This document shows, in pieces, positions 41,750-49,208 of a stretch of 64,000 nt of DNA. Within the stretch, counting starts at the first letter, position 1. Every line of letters begins with the position of its first letter. The translations under genes were made by a program, and so were the position numbers. The DNA is from Acidimicrobiia bacterium (GTDB taxonomy: Bacteria; Actinomycetota; Acidimicrobiia; Acidimicrobiales; Poriferisodalaceae): NCBI GenBank assembly GCA_022827265.1, contig JAJDTF010000097.1, positions 1 through 64,000 on the forward strand, in the 5' to 3' direction. The notes beneath the pieces were generated by a model, which saw only the letters and a program-made list of their open reading frames with translations, ran no database searches and had not been told where the DNA came from.

Positions 41750-41941
41750 ATGGCAGAACGCGAGCAGATGCGACGGTCGGCTCCGAGGGAGACCGAGAGT
41801 CCCGCACCGCAGGACACCTCGTCTGAGGGGGCGACCGAACTGAAGGCAGAGCTCGACGACCTGCTCGACGAGATCGACGATGTGCTCGAGACCAATGCCG
41901 AGGAGTTCGTGAAGAACTACGTGCAGAAGGGCGGCGAGTGA
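41750..41941 (+). CDS. pup: Prokaryotic ubiquitin-like protein Pup (C-terminal GGE)
   Basis: A 63-residue disordered modifier. The C-terminal half LDDLLDEIDDVLETNAEEFV forms the helix that binds the ARC coiled coil, and the end is NYVQKGGE, so the terminal Glu is encoded directly and no deamidation is needed before PafA ligates it to lysines. GGAGGAGG precedes the ATG by 6 bases: the strongest ribosome site in the cluster, fitting the need for abundant Pup. The longer frame upstream is a shadow of dop. The prcB GTG overlaps its stop. Confidence 0.97.
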   Translation: MAEREQMRRSAPRETESPAPQDTSSEGATELKAELDDLLDEIDDVLETNAEEFVKNYVQKGGE

Positions 41942-42828
41942 CCCCCATGCCCTTCTTCGCCCCAGGGGACGACCCGGGGGCGAGCTTCCTCGAACTGCTG
42001 CGGCGCACGGGCAGCGAGCCGTTTGCCGGGTTCGCGCAGGTGCCTGCCGCTGAGGGGGGTTTCGGCTCCCTCGAGGGTTCTCACGCCACCACCGTGCTGG
42101 CCGTGCGCAGCTCCGACGGGGTGGTCGTGGCCGGCGACCGGCGGGCCACCAGCGGCAATCTCATCAGTCACCGCGACATGCGCAAGGTCTTCCCAGCCGA
42201 CTCCTATTCGGCGGTGGCCATTGCCGGTGCTGCAGGCCCGGCCGTGCAGATGGTTCGCCTCTTCCAGCTGCAACTCGAGTACTACGAGAAGATCGAAGGC
42301 AAGCCGCTGAGCCTGGAAGGCAAAGCGAACCAGCTGGCCGAGATGCTGCGAGCCCACCTGCCCCAGGCGATGCGCGGCCTCCCGGTGGTGCCGATTTTCG
42401 CCGGATTCGACCCCGCCGACGGTAGGGGCAGGCTCTTCCAGTACGACGTGACCGGCGGCCGCTACGAAGAGCAGGACTACGCCACAGCCGGCTCAGGCAG
42501 CCTGCACGCAGGGACGGTCCTGAAGCTCGGCTTCCGCGACGATCTGAGCGAGCCGGACGCACTGGCGCTCAGCGTGCAAGCGTTGTGGCACGCCGCCGAC
42601 GAAGACAGCGCCACCGGCGGCCCCGATCCCGTGCGTGGCATCTACCCGGTGCTTGCGGCAATCGGGAGCGAGGGCTTCCGTCAGCTCAGCGACACCGAGT
42701 CAGGGGAGGTCTTCGCTGCGCTGCAAGCCGACCTCTCCAGCGGCGGGAGCGAGGGAGCGGCCCGGTCCGATTCAGCCGGCGGCGGTCCCAGTTCCGCCGG
42801 AGGCAGCCGCAGCGAGGTGTCGCCATGA
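41938..42828 (+). CDS. prcB: 20S proteasome beta subunit
   Basis: A 296-residue precursor. A propeptide of about 50 residues ends in LEGSHA and the mature catalytic subunit begins at Thr51 (TTVLAVRSSDGVVVAGDRRAT), with the conserved Asp-Arg-Arg after it. Lys and Asp of the active site follow in HRDMRKVF. The last 35 residues are Gly/Ser-rich and probably disordered. The GTG start overlaps the pup stop (GTGA) and the end overlaps prcA (ATGA). It forms the proteolytic inner rings. Confidence 0.95.
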   Translation: MTPMPFFAPGDDPGASFLELLRRTGSEPFAGFAQVPAAEGGFGSLEGSHATTVLAVRSSDGVVVAGDRRATSGNLISHRDMRKVFPADSYSAVAIAGAAGPAVQMVRLFQLQLEYYEKIEGKPLSLEGKANQLAEMLRAHLPQAMRGLPVVPIFAGFDPADGRGRLFQYDVTGGRYEEQDYATAGSGSLHAGTVLKLGFRDDLSEPDALALSVQALWHAADEDSATGGPDPVRGIYPVLAAIGSEGFRQLSDTESGEVFAALQADLSSGGSEGAARSDSAGGGPSSAGGSRSEVSP

Positions 42829-43565
42829 GCATGCCCGGGATGTATGTCAGCCCCGAGCAGCTCATGCAAGACCGGGCCGACTACGCCCGCAAGGGAATCG
42901 CCCGCGGACGCTCGCTGGTGACGCTGGAATACGGCGACGGCATTGCCTTGGTGGCCGAGAATGCGAGCGCAACGCTGCGCAAGGTGTCGGAGATCTACGA
43001 CCGGATCGCCTTCGGCGGCGTGGGCCGCTACATCGAGTTCGACCAGCTGCGCATCGCGGGTGTCCGCCACGCCGAGCTGAAGGGATACCAGTACTCGCGT
43101 TCAGATGTGGAAGCTCGCAGCCTCGCCAACCAGTACGCGCAGATGCTCGGGCAGTTCTTCACCCATGAGCTCAAGCCGCTCGAGGTCGAGATCGTGGTGG
43201 TGGAGGTGGGGATCGGCGATGAGGCCAACCAGCTCTACCGGATCCAGTACGACGGCACCGTCATGGACGAGGAGGCGTACTGCTGCATCGGAGGCGATGC
43301 CGACGCAGTGCGCGAGCGGGTGGCTGAGGGCTACGACCCTGAACTCGATGCCGACGCAGCCATCCGGCTGGCGCGCGCAGCACTCGCCGGACCCGAGCGT
43401 GAGATCGCTGCACCGGATCTCGAAGTGGCCTTGCTCGAGTCGAACGCCGAAGACGCAACCCACCGCCGCCGGTGCTTCCGGCGTCTCGACGACGACGAGG
43501 TGGAGGTCGCTCTGGGCGACAGCGCAGATCAGCCCGACGAAGGCTCCGATCAGGAAGATTCCTAG
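42825..43565 (+). CDS. prcA: 20S proteasome alpha subunit
   Basis: A 246-residue alpha subunit. The N-terminal MYVSPEQLMQDRADYARKGI helix is the PrcA gate region; the TLEYGDGIALVAENAS and KVSEIYDRIAFGGVGRYIEF segments are the family core. The acidic tail (DDDEVEVALGDSADQPDEG) is typical. It forms the outer rings that dock ARC. The ATG overlaps the prcB stop; the longer frame upstream is a shadow of prcB. pafA follows after 12 bases. Confidence 0.95.
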   Translation: MSMPGMYVSPEQLMQDRADYARKGIARGRSLVTLEYGDGIALVAENASATLRKVSEIYDRIAFGGVGRYIEFDQLRIAGVRHAELKGYQYSRSDVEARSLANQYAQMLGQFFTHELKPLEVEIVVVEVGIGDEANQLYRIQYDGTVMDEEAYCCIGGDADAVRERVAEGYDPELDADAAIRLARAALAGPEREIAAPDLEVALLESNAEDATHRRRCFRRLDDDEVEVALGDSADQPDEGSDQEDS

Positions 43566-43577
43566 ATCGGCAGTACG

Positions 43578-44945
43578 GTGAGCGCCGTGCAGCGGCGCAT
43601 CATGGGTGTCGAGAACGAGTACGGCGTCACGTGCACACTGCGGGGACAGCGGCGCCTCAGCCCCGACGAGGTGGCGCGCTACCTGTTCCGTCGGGTGGTG
43701 TCGTGGGGCCGATCCAGCAACGTGTTCCTGGCCAACGGGGCGCGCCTGTATCTCGACGTCGGCAGCCATCCCGAGTACGCCACGCCGGAATGCGATTCCG
43801 TCTATGACGTGGTGTGCCACGACCGTGCGGGCGAGCGGATCCTCGAACAGCTCGTCGCCAGCGCCACCGAGCGACTGGCAGAGGAGGCGTTCAACGGCAC
43901 GATCTTCCTGTTCAAGAACAACACAGACTCGGCCGGCAACAGCTACGGATGCCACGAGAACTACCTGACCAGCCGGGCTGATGACTTCTCGAACTACGCC
44001 GAGGTGCTGATCCCGTTCCTGGTGACCCGGCAGATCTACGCCGGCGCGGGCAAAGTGCTCAATACGGCCAAGGGCGCCCGGTATTGCATCACCCAGCGGG
44101 CGGAGCACATCTGGGAGAGCGTGTCGAGCGCGACTACCCGCAGCCGTCCGATCATCAACACCCGCGACGAGCCGCACGCCGACGCTGAGCGCTTCCGGCG
44201 CCTGCACGTCATCGTCGGCGACTCGAACATGAGCGAGTACACGTCATTCCTCAAGATCGGCGCGGCTGCGCTGATGCTGCGCATGCTCGAGGATCCCGCC
44301 GTGGTGCTGCGGGACATGACGCTGGAGAACCCGATCCGGGCGATCCGCGAGATCAGCCACGACATCACCTGCAGACGCAAGGTGCGCCTGGCAAATGGGC
44401 GTGAAGTGAGCGCGTTCGACATCCAGTCGGAGTACCTGGAGCGAGCCCTGCGCTTTGCCGAGACGAACGATCTCACCGAGGAGGAATCGCGTGCTCTGCA
44501 GATGTGGGAGCACGTGATGACGGCGATCGGCGACGATCCGCTGCAGCTCGACCGCGAGGTGGACTGGGTCATCAAGCACAAGCTGCTCACGAGCTATGCC
44601 GACCGCGCTGGAGTCGGCTTCGACGACCCTCACATTGCACTGTTGGACCTGCAGTATCACCATGTTCATTCGACGCGAGGCGTCTTCTATGTGATGCAGC
44701 GGCGCGGCCTGGTCGAGCGAGTACTGGATGACGCCGATGTGCGTCGGGCTACCGAGGAAGCGCCCCAGACGACGAGAGCCCGGCTGCGCGGGGCGTTTGT
44801 TCGCGAGGCCAAGGCCCGGCGCCGTGACTACACCGTGGACTGGGTGCATCTGAAGCTCAACGACCAGGCTCAGCGAACCGTCCTGTGCAAGGACCCGTTC
44901 CGTTCCCACGATGAGCGTGTCGACAAGCTGATCGAGTCGCTGTGA
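43578..44945 (+). CDS. pafA: Pup-protein ligase PafA
   Basis: A 455-residue ligase that phosphorylates the C-terminal Glu of Pup and joins it to substrate lysines. It starts [14 protein letters not shown] (ATP-magnesium glutamate), then [34 protein letters not shown] and [19 protein letters not shown]. The absence of the long Dop loop after the first strand separates it from dop, with which it shares most motifs. The start is probably GTG 43578; an internal ATG at MGVENEYG is less likely. It is last of the contiguous Pup genes. The usual actinobacterial neighbours pafB and pafC are not present downstream. Confidence 0.95.
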   Translation: MSAVQRRIMGVENEYGVTCTLRGQRRLSPDEVARYLFRRVVSWGRSSNVFLANGARLYLDVGSHPEYATPECDSVYDVVCHDRAGERILEQLVASATERLAEEAFNGTIFLFKNNTDSAGNSYGCHENYLTSRADDFSNYAEVLIPFLVTRQIYAGAGKVLNTAKGARYCITQRAEHIWESVSSATTRSRPIINTRDEPHADAERFRRLHVIVGDSNMSEYTSFLKIGAAALMLRMLEDPAVVLRDMTLENPIRAIREISHDITCRRKVRLANGREVSAFDIQSEYLERALRFAETNDLTEEESRALQMWEHVMTAIGDDPLQLDREVDWVIKHKLLTSYADRAGVGFDDPHIALLDLQYHHVHSTRGVFYVMQRRGLVERVLDDADVRRATEEAPQTTRARLRGAFVREAKARRRDYTVDWVHLKLNDQAQRTVLCKDPFRSHDERVDKLIESL

Positions 44946-44995
44946 TGCACACAGGGTGCTGCGTGCGCCAGCGCTCAGATGGCTGAAAGCAGCGG

Positions 44996-46105
44996 ATGCC
45001 GCGTTTTGCGCGCCTGCGAGCCGCCGAGGTACGCGACGTACGGCCCGGTCTGGCACGGATGACCCTGTCCGACGGGAGCGAGGCCTACGCGCTCACGGAG
45101 CTGTGCGGCCCCATCACAGTTGGCGACGAACTGCTCGTGAACACATCGGCAGTGGAACTCGGCCTTGGCACCGGCGGAGCACATGTGGTGCATACCAACC
45201 TCACTTCGCCGTTCGGGGGCGTCGGGAGGCCGGGGCGCGTCATGAAGGCCCGCTACCTCGCTGAGCAGCTGTCCGTCGACGCAGTTGAGGAAGCAGCCGG
45301 CGGGGCTGGAACGGATCGCACTGCCATTGCAGAGACAGCGCCCGATGGCGCTGAGCCGCTAGAGGCGGCGCCGTATGGCGCCGGGGTGGCGCTGCCGTCG
45401 TTGGCCGGCACGCGGGTGGTGCTGTGCGTGCTGCACAGTCACGCATTGGCGCTGGCCGCGACAGTCCACGGTGCTTCCGGCGTGGCGCCGGGCTATGTCA
45501 TGACCGATGGCGGAGCGCTGCCGTTCGTGCTCAGCGATCTCGCTGCGGCGTGCTTGGAACGTGGGGTGATCGCAACGGCGGTCAGCGCCGGGCAGGCCTT
45601 CGGGGCCCCCATCGAAGCAGTCACCGTTGCCTCTGGCGTGGCCGCACTGGCAGAGCGGGGCATCGAGCGTGTGGTCGTCGCTCCAGGGTTAGGACACCTC
45701 GGCACTGCGAGCCCATTGGGCTTCTCGGCCCTGGATCTCGTCGGCCACGCGGCCGTGCTGGACAGGCTCGGGGCGGCGACAGCGCTGGCTGTACGTGCAT
45801 CTTCGGTCGACGAGCGTCCACGGCACCGCGGCGTGAGCCATCACACTCGGGCGATGGCAGCGCTGGCCCCCGACCAGACGGTCGTGCCCGTTCCGGTGGA
45901 ACCTGAGACTGGCGAGGCGGCGGACGACGCTGCGTGGATCTCGGCGCTGGGGAATCGGGCTGTCGGCATGGAGCCACTTGGAATCGCCGAAGCGCTTGCC
46001 CGCTGCGACCTGAACGTGACATCTATGGGGCGCCCGCTGGAACGCGATGTACGAGGGTGCGGGTGGCTGGGGGCTGCGGCGGCCTGGCTGGCGGCTGCGG
46101 CATGA
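44996..46105 (+). CDS. DUF3866-family protein
   Basis: A 369-residue protein of the DUF3866 family, whose function is unknown. Typical segments are VLCVLHSHALALAATVHGA, GYVMTDGGALPFVLSDLAAA, ATAVSAGQAFGAPIEAVTVASG and GLGHLGTASPLGFSALDLVGHA, with repeated His-rich loops that hint at an enzyme. Codons 115-129 (APDGAEPLEAAPYGA) come from a 45-base palindromic DNA block related to the intergenic repeat at 35747-35796, apparently inserted in frame. It follows pafA by 50 bases and overlaps lepB (ATGA). The family is often found near Pup-proteasome genes. Confidence 0.85.
   Translation: MPRFARLRAAEVRDVRPGLARMTLSDGSEAYALTELCGPITVGDELLVNTSAVELGLGTGGAHVVHTNLTSPFGGVGRPGRVMKARYLAEQLSVDAVEEAAGGAGTDRTAIAETAPDGAEPLEAAPYGAGVALPSLAGTRVVLCVLHSHALALAATVHGASGVAPGYVMTDGGALPFVLSDLAAACLERGVIATAVSAGQAFGAPIEAVTVASGVAALAERGIERVVVAPGLGHLGTASPLGFSALDLVGHAAVLDRLGAATALAVRASSVDERPRHRGVSHHTRAMAALAPDQTVVPVPVEPETGEAADDAAWISALGNRAVGMEPLGIAEALARCDLNVTSMGRPLERDVRGCGWLGAAAAWLAAAA
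45338..45382 (+). repeat. In-frame palindromic repeat relative within the DUF3866 gene
   Basis: The 45 bases carry GCGCCCGATGGCG, GAGCCGCTAGAGGCGGCGCC and TATGGCGCC. They share GAGGCGGCGCC and GCGCCCGATGGCG with the palindromic part of the repeat at 35747-35796. The block is exactly 15 codons, so it keeps the frame. Confidence 0.5.
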
Positions 46106-46821
46106 GCAGCCCCAGTTCACCGGCCGACGACGGGCGCGATACCGATCACTCGAGCGGAGGCTCGTCGGCCGCTGGCGAGGACGCCGTGCCAAGCAGCGAT
46201 CAGCCCGCGGACGTGGGCGCCCGGGGGCCTGCCGACGGGCATCGTTCCGATGACCGGCCGCTGGGCCGTCGGCCACCGCGGGTTCGGCGGGCTATGAGCA
46301 GGCGCATGCGCAGCCTGCTGTCGTGGGTGTGGGTGCTTCTGGCTGCGGTGACGCTCGCGCTGCTGATGCGTACGTTTCTCATCGCGGCGTTCTATATCCC
46401 GTCCGAGTCGATGGAGCCCGTGCTCGAGATCGGGGACCGGCTGCTGGTCTCCAAGCTCAGCTACCGCATCGGGGATCCCGAACCCGGCGATGTCGTCGTG
46501 TTCCGGACCCCACGCTCGATGCAGCCGGCGCAGACCGCGGAGCTCATCAAGCGCGTCGTGGCCGTTGGGGGCCAGCAGGTCGAAGCGGTGAATGGCCGGC
46601 TCATCATCGACGGGTCGCCGGTGGATGAGCACTACCTGCCGACCGACGTGTACACGCGCGACTTCGGCCCCGTGCTGGTGCCTGCCGGATACGTGTTCGT
46701 CATGGGCGACAACCGCCGCTCAAGCCAGGACAGCCGCGTCTTCGGCGCCATCCCCGAGAGCGAGATCGTCGGGAGAGCGTTCGCGCGTTTCTGGCCACCC
46801 ACGCGTCTTGGCGGCTTGTAG
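46102..46821 (+). CDS. lepB: Signal peptidase I
   Basis: A 239-residue type I signal peptidase. After an 80-residue disordered cytoplasmic N-terminus comes one membrane helix (LLSWVWVLLAAVTLALLMRT), then the nucleophile serine in YIPSESMEPVLEIGDRLLV, the general-base lysine in ELIKRVVAVGG, and the conserved box GYVFVMGDNRRSSQDSR. It cleaves Sec and Tat signal peptides at the outer membrane face. The ATG overlaps the DUF3866 stop. A 22-base perfect palindrome lies directly after the stop. Confidence 0.95.
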   Translation: MSSPSSPADDGRDTDHSSGGSSAAGEDAVPSSDQPADVGARGPADGHRSDDRPLGRRPPRVRRAMSRRMRSLLSWVWVLLAAVTLALLMRTFLIAAFYIPSESMEPVLEIGDRLLVSKLSYRIGDPEPGDVVVFRTPRSMQPAQTAELIKRVVAVGGQQVEAVNGRLIIDGSPVDEHYLPTDVYTRDFGPVLVPAGYVFVMGDNRRSSQDSRVFGAIPESEIVGRAFARFWPPTRLGGL

Positions 46822-46831
46822 ATCTCCAGCG

Positions 46832-46853
46832 CCGTGATCGGCGCCGATCACGG
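46832..46853. terminator. 22-bp perfect palindrome between convergent lepB and GDPD genes
   Basis: CCGTGATCGG, CG, CCGATCACGG: fully self-complementary, filling the space between the two convergent stop codons and abutting the GDPD stop. It can form a strong hairpin in either transcript and is best read as a bidirectional terminator without a U-tract; a protein-binding site is the alternative. Confidence 0.6.
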
Positions 46854-47615
46854 TCAAGCGGGTTGCGTCTCGCAGATGTCGCCTGCAGGGGCGGAGCCGC
46901 CTGGCGTCTTCGATGATTCGAGACCGGCAAGCAGGCGGTCGACGTGATCGCCGTACAGGCCGTCGAGGCCCATGCAGCGCAGCGCTGTCGCTAGGCGGGT
47001 GTGCTGCACGTCCCATGCGAAGCAGAGCCGCTCGAATCGGTGGAAGAGGGCCGCAAGGCCGCCTGTCCAGTCTTTGGCGGGGAGGTTGACCGCATCGATG
47101 CCGGCATTGGCCAGAGCCGCAGCCCGACGCTCTGGGCCTTCCTTCATGCGCCGCACCCGAGTCGAATCGACGATGTGGGCTGACGTGCGCCCGCGCAGGT
47201 CAACCAGGATATCCCAGTCGCCGTGGCACAGCCAGAGACGATCTTCCGCACCGGCGGCACGGGCGGCGGAGATCACGGCGTCTGCCGCTGCTGGGTCTTT
47301 GAGATCGACCGATAGCTCGAAGTCGGTGCCGCACGCCTGATACATGTCCGCGAGGGTGGGAATGTCGGCACCGATGCGTTCCCGTTGCAAGGAGCTGAAG
47401 GCACGACGCACGCCCCGGTGCCAAGCGACGCCGTCGTGGTCCAGCATGGCGTGACCGTCTTGGCTGAGCCAGACATCGGTCTCGAGGCCGGTTGCTCCCA
47501 TGTCCAGCGCCAGGGCGAACGTGTCGAGGGCATTGTCGGGGCCGTGCGCTCGCCCGCCACGGTGTGCGAACGCGATCGGAGGCGTGCGCAGTGACGGCAA
47601 TGGCTGGGAGGGCAC
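46854..47615 (-). CDS. Glycerophosphodiester phosphodiesterase (GDPD family)
   Basis: A 253-residue TIM-barrel phosphodiesterase. Metal and catalytic motifs: FAHRGGRAHGPDNALDTF, GLETDVWLSQDGHAMLDHD. The usual HRG...PENT box has Asp in place of the Glu (GPDNAL), while the later ETD and HD residues are intact, so activity is likely but not certain. There is no signal peptide: cytoplasmic. The GTG start at 47615 is divergent from a small membrane-protein gene with only about 18 bases between starts, so promoters must overlap. Confidence 0.82.
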   Translation of the reverse strand: MPSQPLPSLRTPPIAFAHRGGRAHGPDNALDTFALALDMGATGLETDVWLSQDGHAMLDHDGVAWHRGVRRAFSSLQRERIGADIPTLADMYQACGTDFELSVDLKDPAAADAVISAARAAGAEDRLWLCHGDWDILVDLRGRTSAHIVDSTRVRRMKEGPERRAAALANAGIDAVNLPAKDWTGGLAALFHRFERLCFAWDVQHTRLATALRCMGLDGLYGDHVDRLLAGLESSKTPGGSAPAGDICETQPA

Positions 47616-47620
47616 GCCTC

Positions 47621-47626
47621 TATCGT
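47621..47626 (+). promoter_or_regulatory. Candidate -10 element (TATCGT), leaderless start at 47634
   Basis: TATCGT is followed by GCCACTT and then GTG at 47634. It supports that GTG over the one at 47625. It lies in the tiny gap between divergent genes. Confidence 0.4.
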
Positions 47627-47633
47627 GCCACTT

Positions 47634-47903
47634 GTGCCGACGATATGGCTGTTGCCCATCGTTGCCTTCGGCGTGCTCACTGTGGTGAGCATCGTCATGA
47701 TCCGACGGCTGGCAGTCGAGCTGCGGGCGACGGCGCAGAGCCTGGCGTCCATTGCAGACGCTGCAGCAGCGGTGCGAGCCGACGTCATGCGAGCGCGCGC
47801 CGCGATCGACAGCCTGGACGTGCCGTCGCTGCGCCAGGCCACTGCCGAGCGGGCGCTCGGCCTGGCAGTGCGGTGGGCTGCCCGCCGGGTACTGCCCTTC
47901 TGA
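47634..47903 (+). CDS. Small membrane-anchored coiled-coil protein
   Basis: An 89-residue protein: one N-terminal membrane helix (LLPIVAFGVLTVVSIVMI) followed by a helical, charged segment (RLAVELRATAQSLASIADAA ... RADVMRARAAIDSL) likely to be a coiled coil in the cytoplasm, and a basic tail. The layout is like small actinobacterial DUF948-type proteins, but I cannot name a family with confidence. It precedes tatA by 85 bases. Confidence 0.6.
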   Translation: MPTIWLLPIVAFGVLTVVSIVMIRRLAVELRATAQSLASIADAAAAVRADVMRARAAIDSLDVPSLRQATAERALGLAVRWAARRVLPF

Positions 47904-47976
47904 AGGGGCAGCAATCGCCGCACACAGCTCCGTCTGCGCGTGAACGGCGCAGAACCGCCGCGCAGGGCCGGGGTTC

Positions 47977-47982
47977 TACCAT
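47977..47982 (+). promoter_or_regulatory. Candidate -10 element (TACCAT), leaderless tatA
   Basis: TACCAT, then CGAGCC, then the GTG at 47989. The message would begin at the start codon. Confidence 0.42.
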
Positions 47983-47988
47983 CGAGCC

Positions 47989-48351
47989 GTGAGCCTGCAG
48001 CCCAACGAGGTGCTGATCATCGTGTTCGTAGCGCTGATCGTGCTCGGCCCCAAGCGGCTGCCGGGCGCTATCCGCGGCATCGGCCGCGCCTTCCGGCAGG
48101 TGCGCGACTTCTCGGCCACCGTTCGCCAGGAAATGGACGCCGCGATCTCGCCGCCGATAGTCGAACCTGCATCGCCGCCTGCCCGTCCGGCTGCCGCAGA
48201 TGGCTCGGAGGTCGAGCTGGAAGGTGCCGACACCGAAACCATGCAGCCGAACGCTGCAGCGGAACAATCGGAGGGTGCCGACACAGAGATCCGCCGGCCC
48301 GATGCCGCCGACCCAGCCGGTGATGACGTGACCAGAGACGGCGCTGCGTGA
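47989..48351 (+). CDS. tatA: Sec-independent translocase component TatA/TatB
   Basis: A 120-residue Tat subunit: short N-terminal membrane helix (EVLIIVFVALIVLGPKRLP) with the hinge Gly-Pro, then the amphipathic helix (GIGRAFRQVRDFSATVRQEM) and an acidic, Pro/Ala-rich tail. The FxGPK-like hinge is LGPKRLP, which resembles TatB as much as TatA. With TatC it exports folded proteins. It is directly coupled to tatC by a GTGA overlap. Confidence 0.9.
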   Translation: MSLQPNEVLIIVFVALIVLGPKRLPGAIRGIGRAFRQVRDFSATVRQEMDAAISPPIVEPASPPARPAAADGSEVELEGADTETMQPNAAAEQSEGADTEIRRPDAADPAGDDVTRDGAA

Positions 48352-49208
48352 GGCTCTGGTGGCGCCGCCGGCCCCGGCCGGCGGTGATGGGTTTCTGGGA
48401 TCACGTCGCCGAGCTGCGGAACCGGCTCATCTGGAGCATCGTGGCCATCGGGCTCGGCATGGTTGTCGGCCTAATCGTCTATGACTGGTTCTTGGAGGCG
48501 GTCTTGCTGCCCCCGTATTGCCGAGTCCTTGAAGCGCGTGACGCTCCGGCGAGCGTGCTGGGGGACTCCTGCAGCCTGATCATCACCTCGCCGTTGGAAG
48601 GATTCCGCACCCGAATAAAGGTCTCGGCGTACCTGGGCGTAGTGCTGGCGATGCCGGTGCTGTTGTGGCACCTGTGGCGCTTCATCACTCCGGCTCTGGA
48701 CAGCCGGGAGAAGCGGTGGGCGGTGCCGTTCGTGATCGTCGGGTTCCTGCTGTTCGCGTCCGGTGTGCTGCTCGCCTACTTCACTTTCGAGCGGGCGCTG
48801 GATTTTCTGATCTCCGTCAGCGGTGATGTCGTGGATCCGTTGCTGGGGCCAGGTGCCTACTTGGGCTTGGTGACGTTCATGATGCTGGCATTCGGCATCG
48901 GCTTCGAGTTCCCGATCCTGTTGGTGTTCGCACAGCTCGCTGGGATTGTGACCCCGCGGCAGCTCAATAGAGCCCGCCGCTATGCCATCGTCGGCATCGT
49001 GGCCGGCGCGGCGATCATCACGCCCTCAGGCGACCCGATCACGCTGGCGGCGCTGTCGGTGCCGCTGTACGTGTTCTACGAGCTGTCGATCCTGGTCGGT
49101 TACCTCGTCCTGCGCCGCCGCAGCGGCGAACCCCCGCTGCGGCGCCGATTCCGTCGGTCGGCGAAGGAGAGCGAGCAGAGCGCGGCAGGCGGCGGACCGA
49201 CGCCGTGA
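48348..49208 (+). CDS. tatC: Sec-independent translocase component TatC
   Basis: A 286-residue receptor subunit with six membrane helices. Family motifs: MGFWDHVAELRNRLIWSIVA with the conserved HxxELRxR cytoplasmic N-terminus, SPLEGFRTRIKVSAYLGVVLAMPVLLW, and GIGFEFPILLVFAQLAGIV with the functional glutamate. The C-terminal cytoplasmic tail is basic. Its GTG overlaps the tatA stop and its stop overlaps the helY GTG, so tatA-tatC-helY form one unit, as in mycobacteria. Confidence 0.95.
   Translation: MRLWWRRRPRPAVMGFWDHVAELRNRLIWSIVAIGLGMVVGLIVYDWFLEAVLLPPYCRVLEARDAPASVLGDSCSLIITSPLEGFRTRIKVSAYLGVVLAMPVLLWHLWRFITPALDSREKRWAVPFVIVGFLLFASGVLLAYFTFERALDFLISVSGDVVDPLLGPGAYLGLVTFMMLAFGIGFEFPILLVFAQLAGIVTPRQLNRARRYAIVGIVAGAAIITPSGDPITLAALSVPLYVFYELSILVGYLVLRRRSGEPPLRRRFRRSAKESEQSAAGGGPTP

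Noticed and set aside
41938-42100. Degenerate or inactive PrcB
   Set aside because: The HA-Thr-Thr processing site and the following Asp-Arg-Arg are intact, so an active beta subunit is the better reading.
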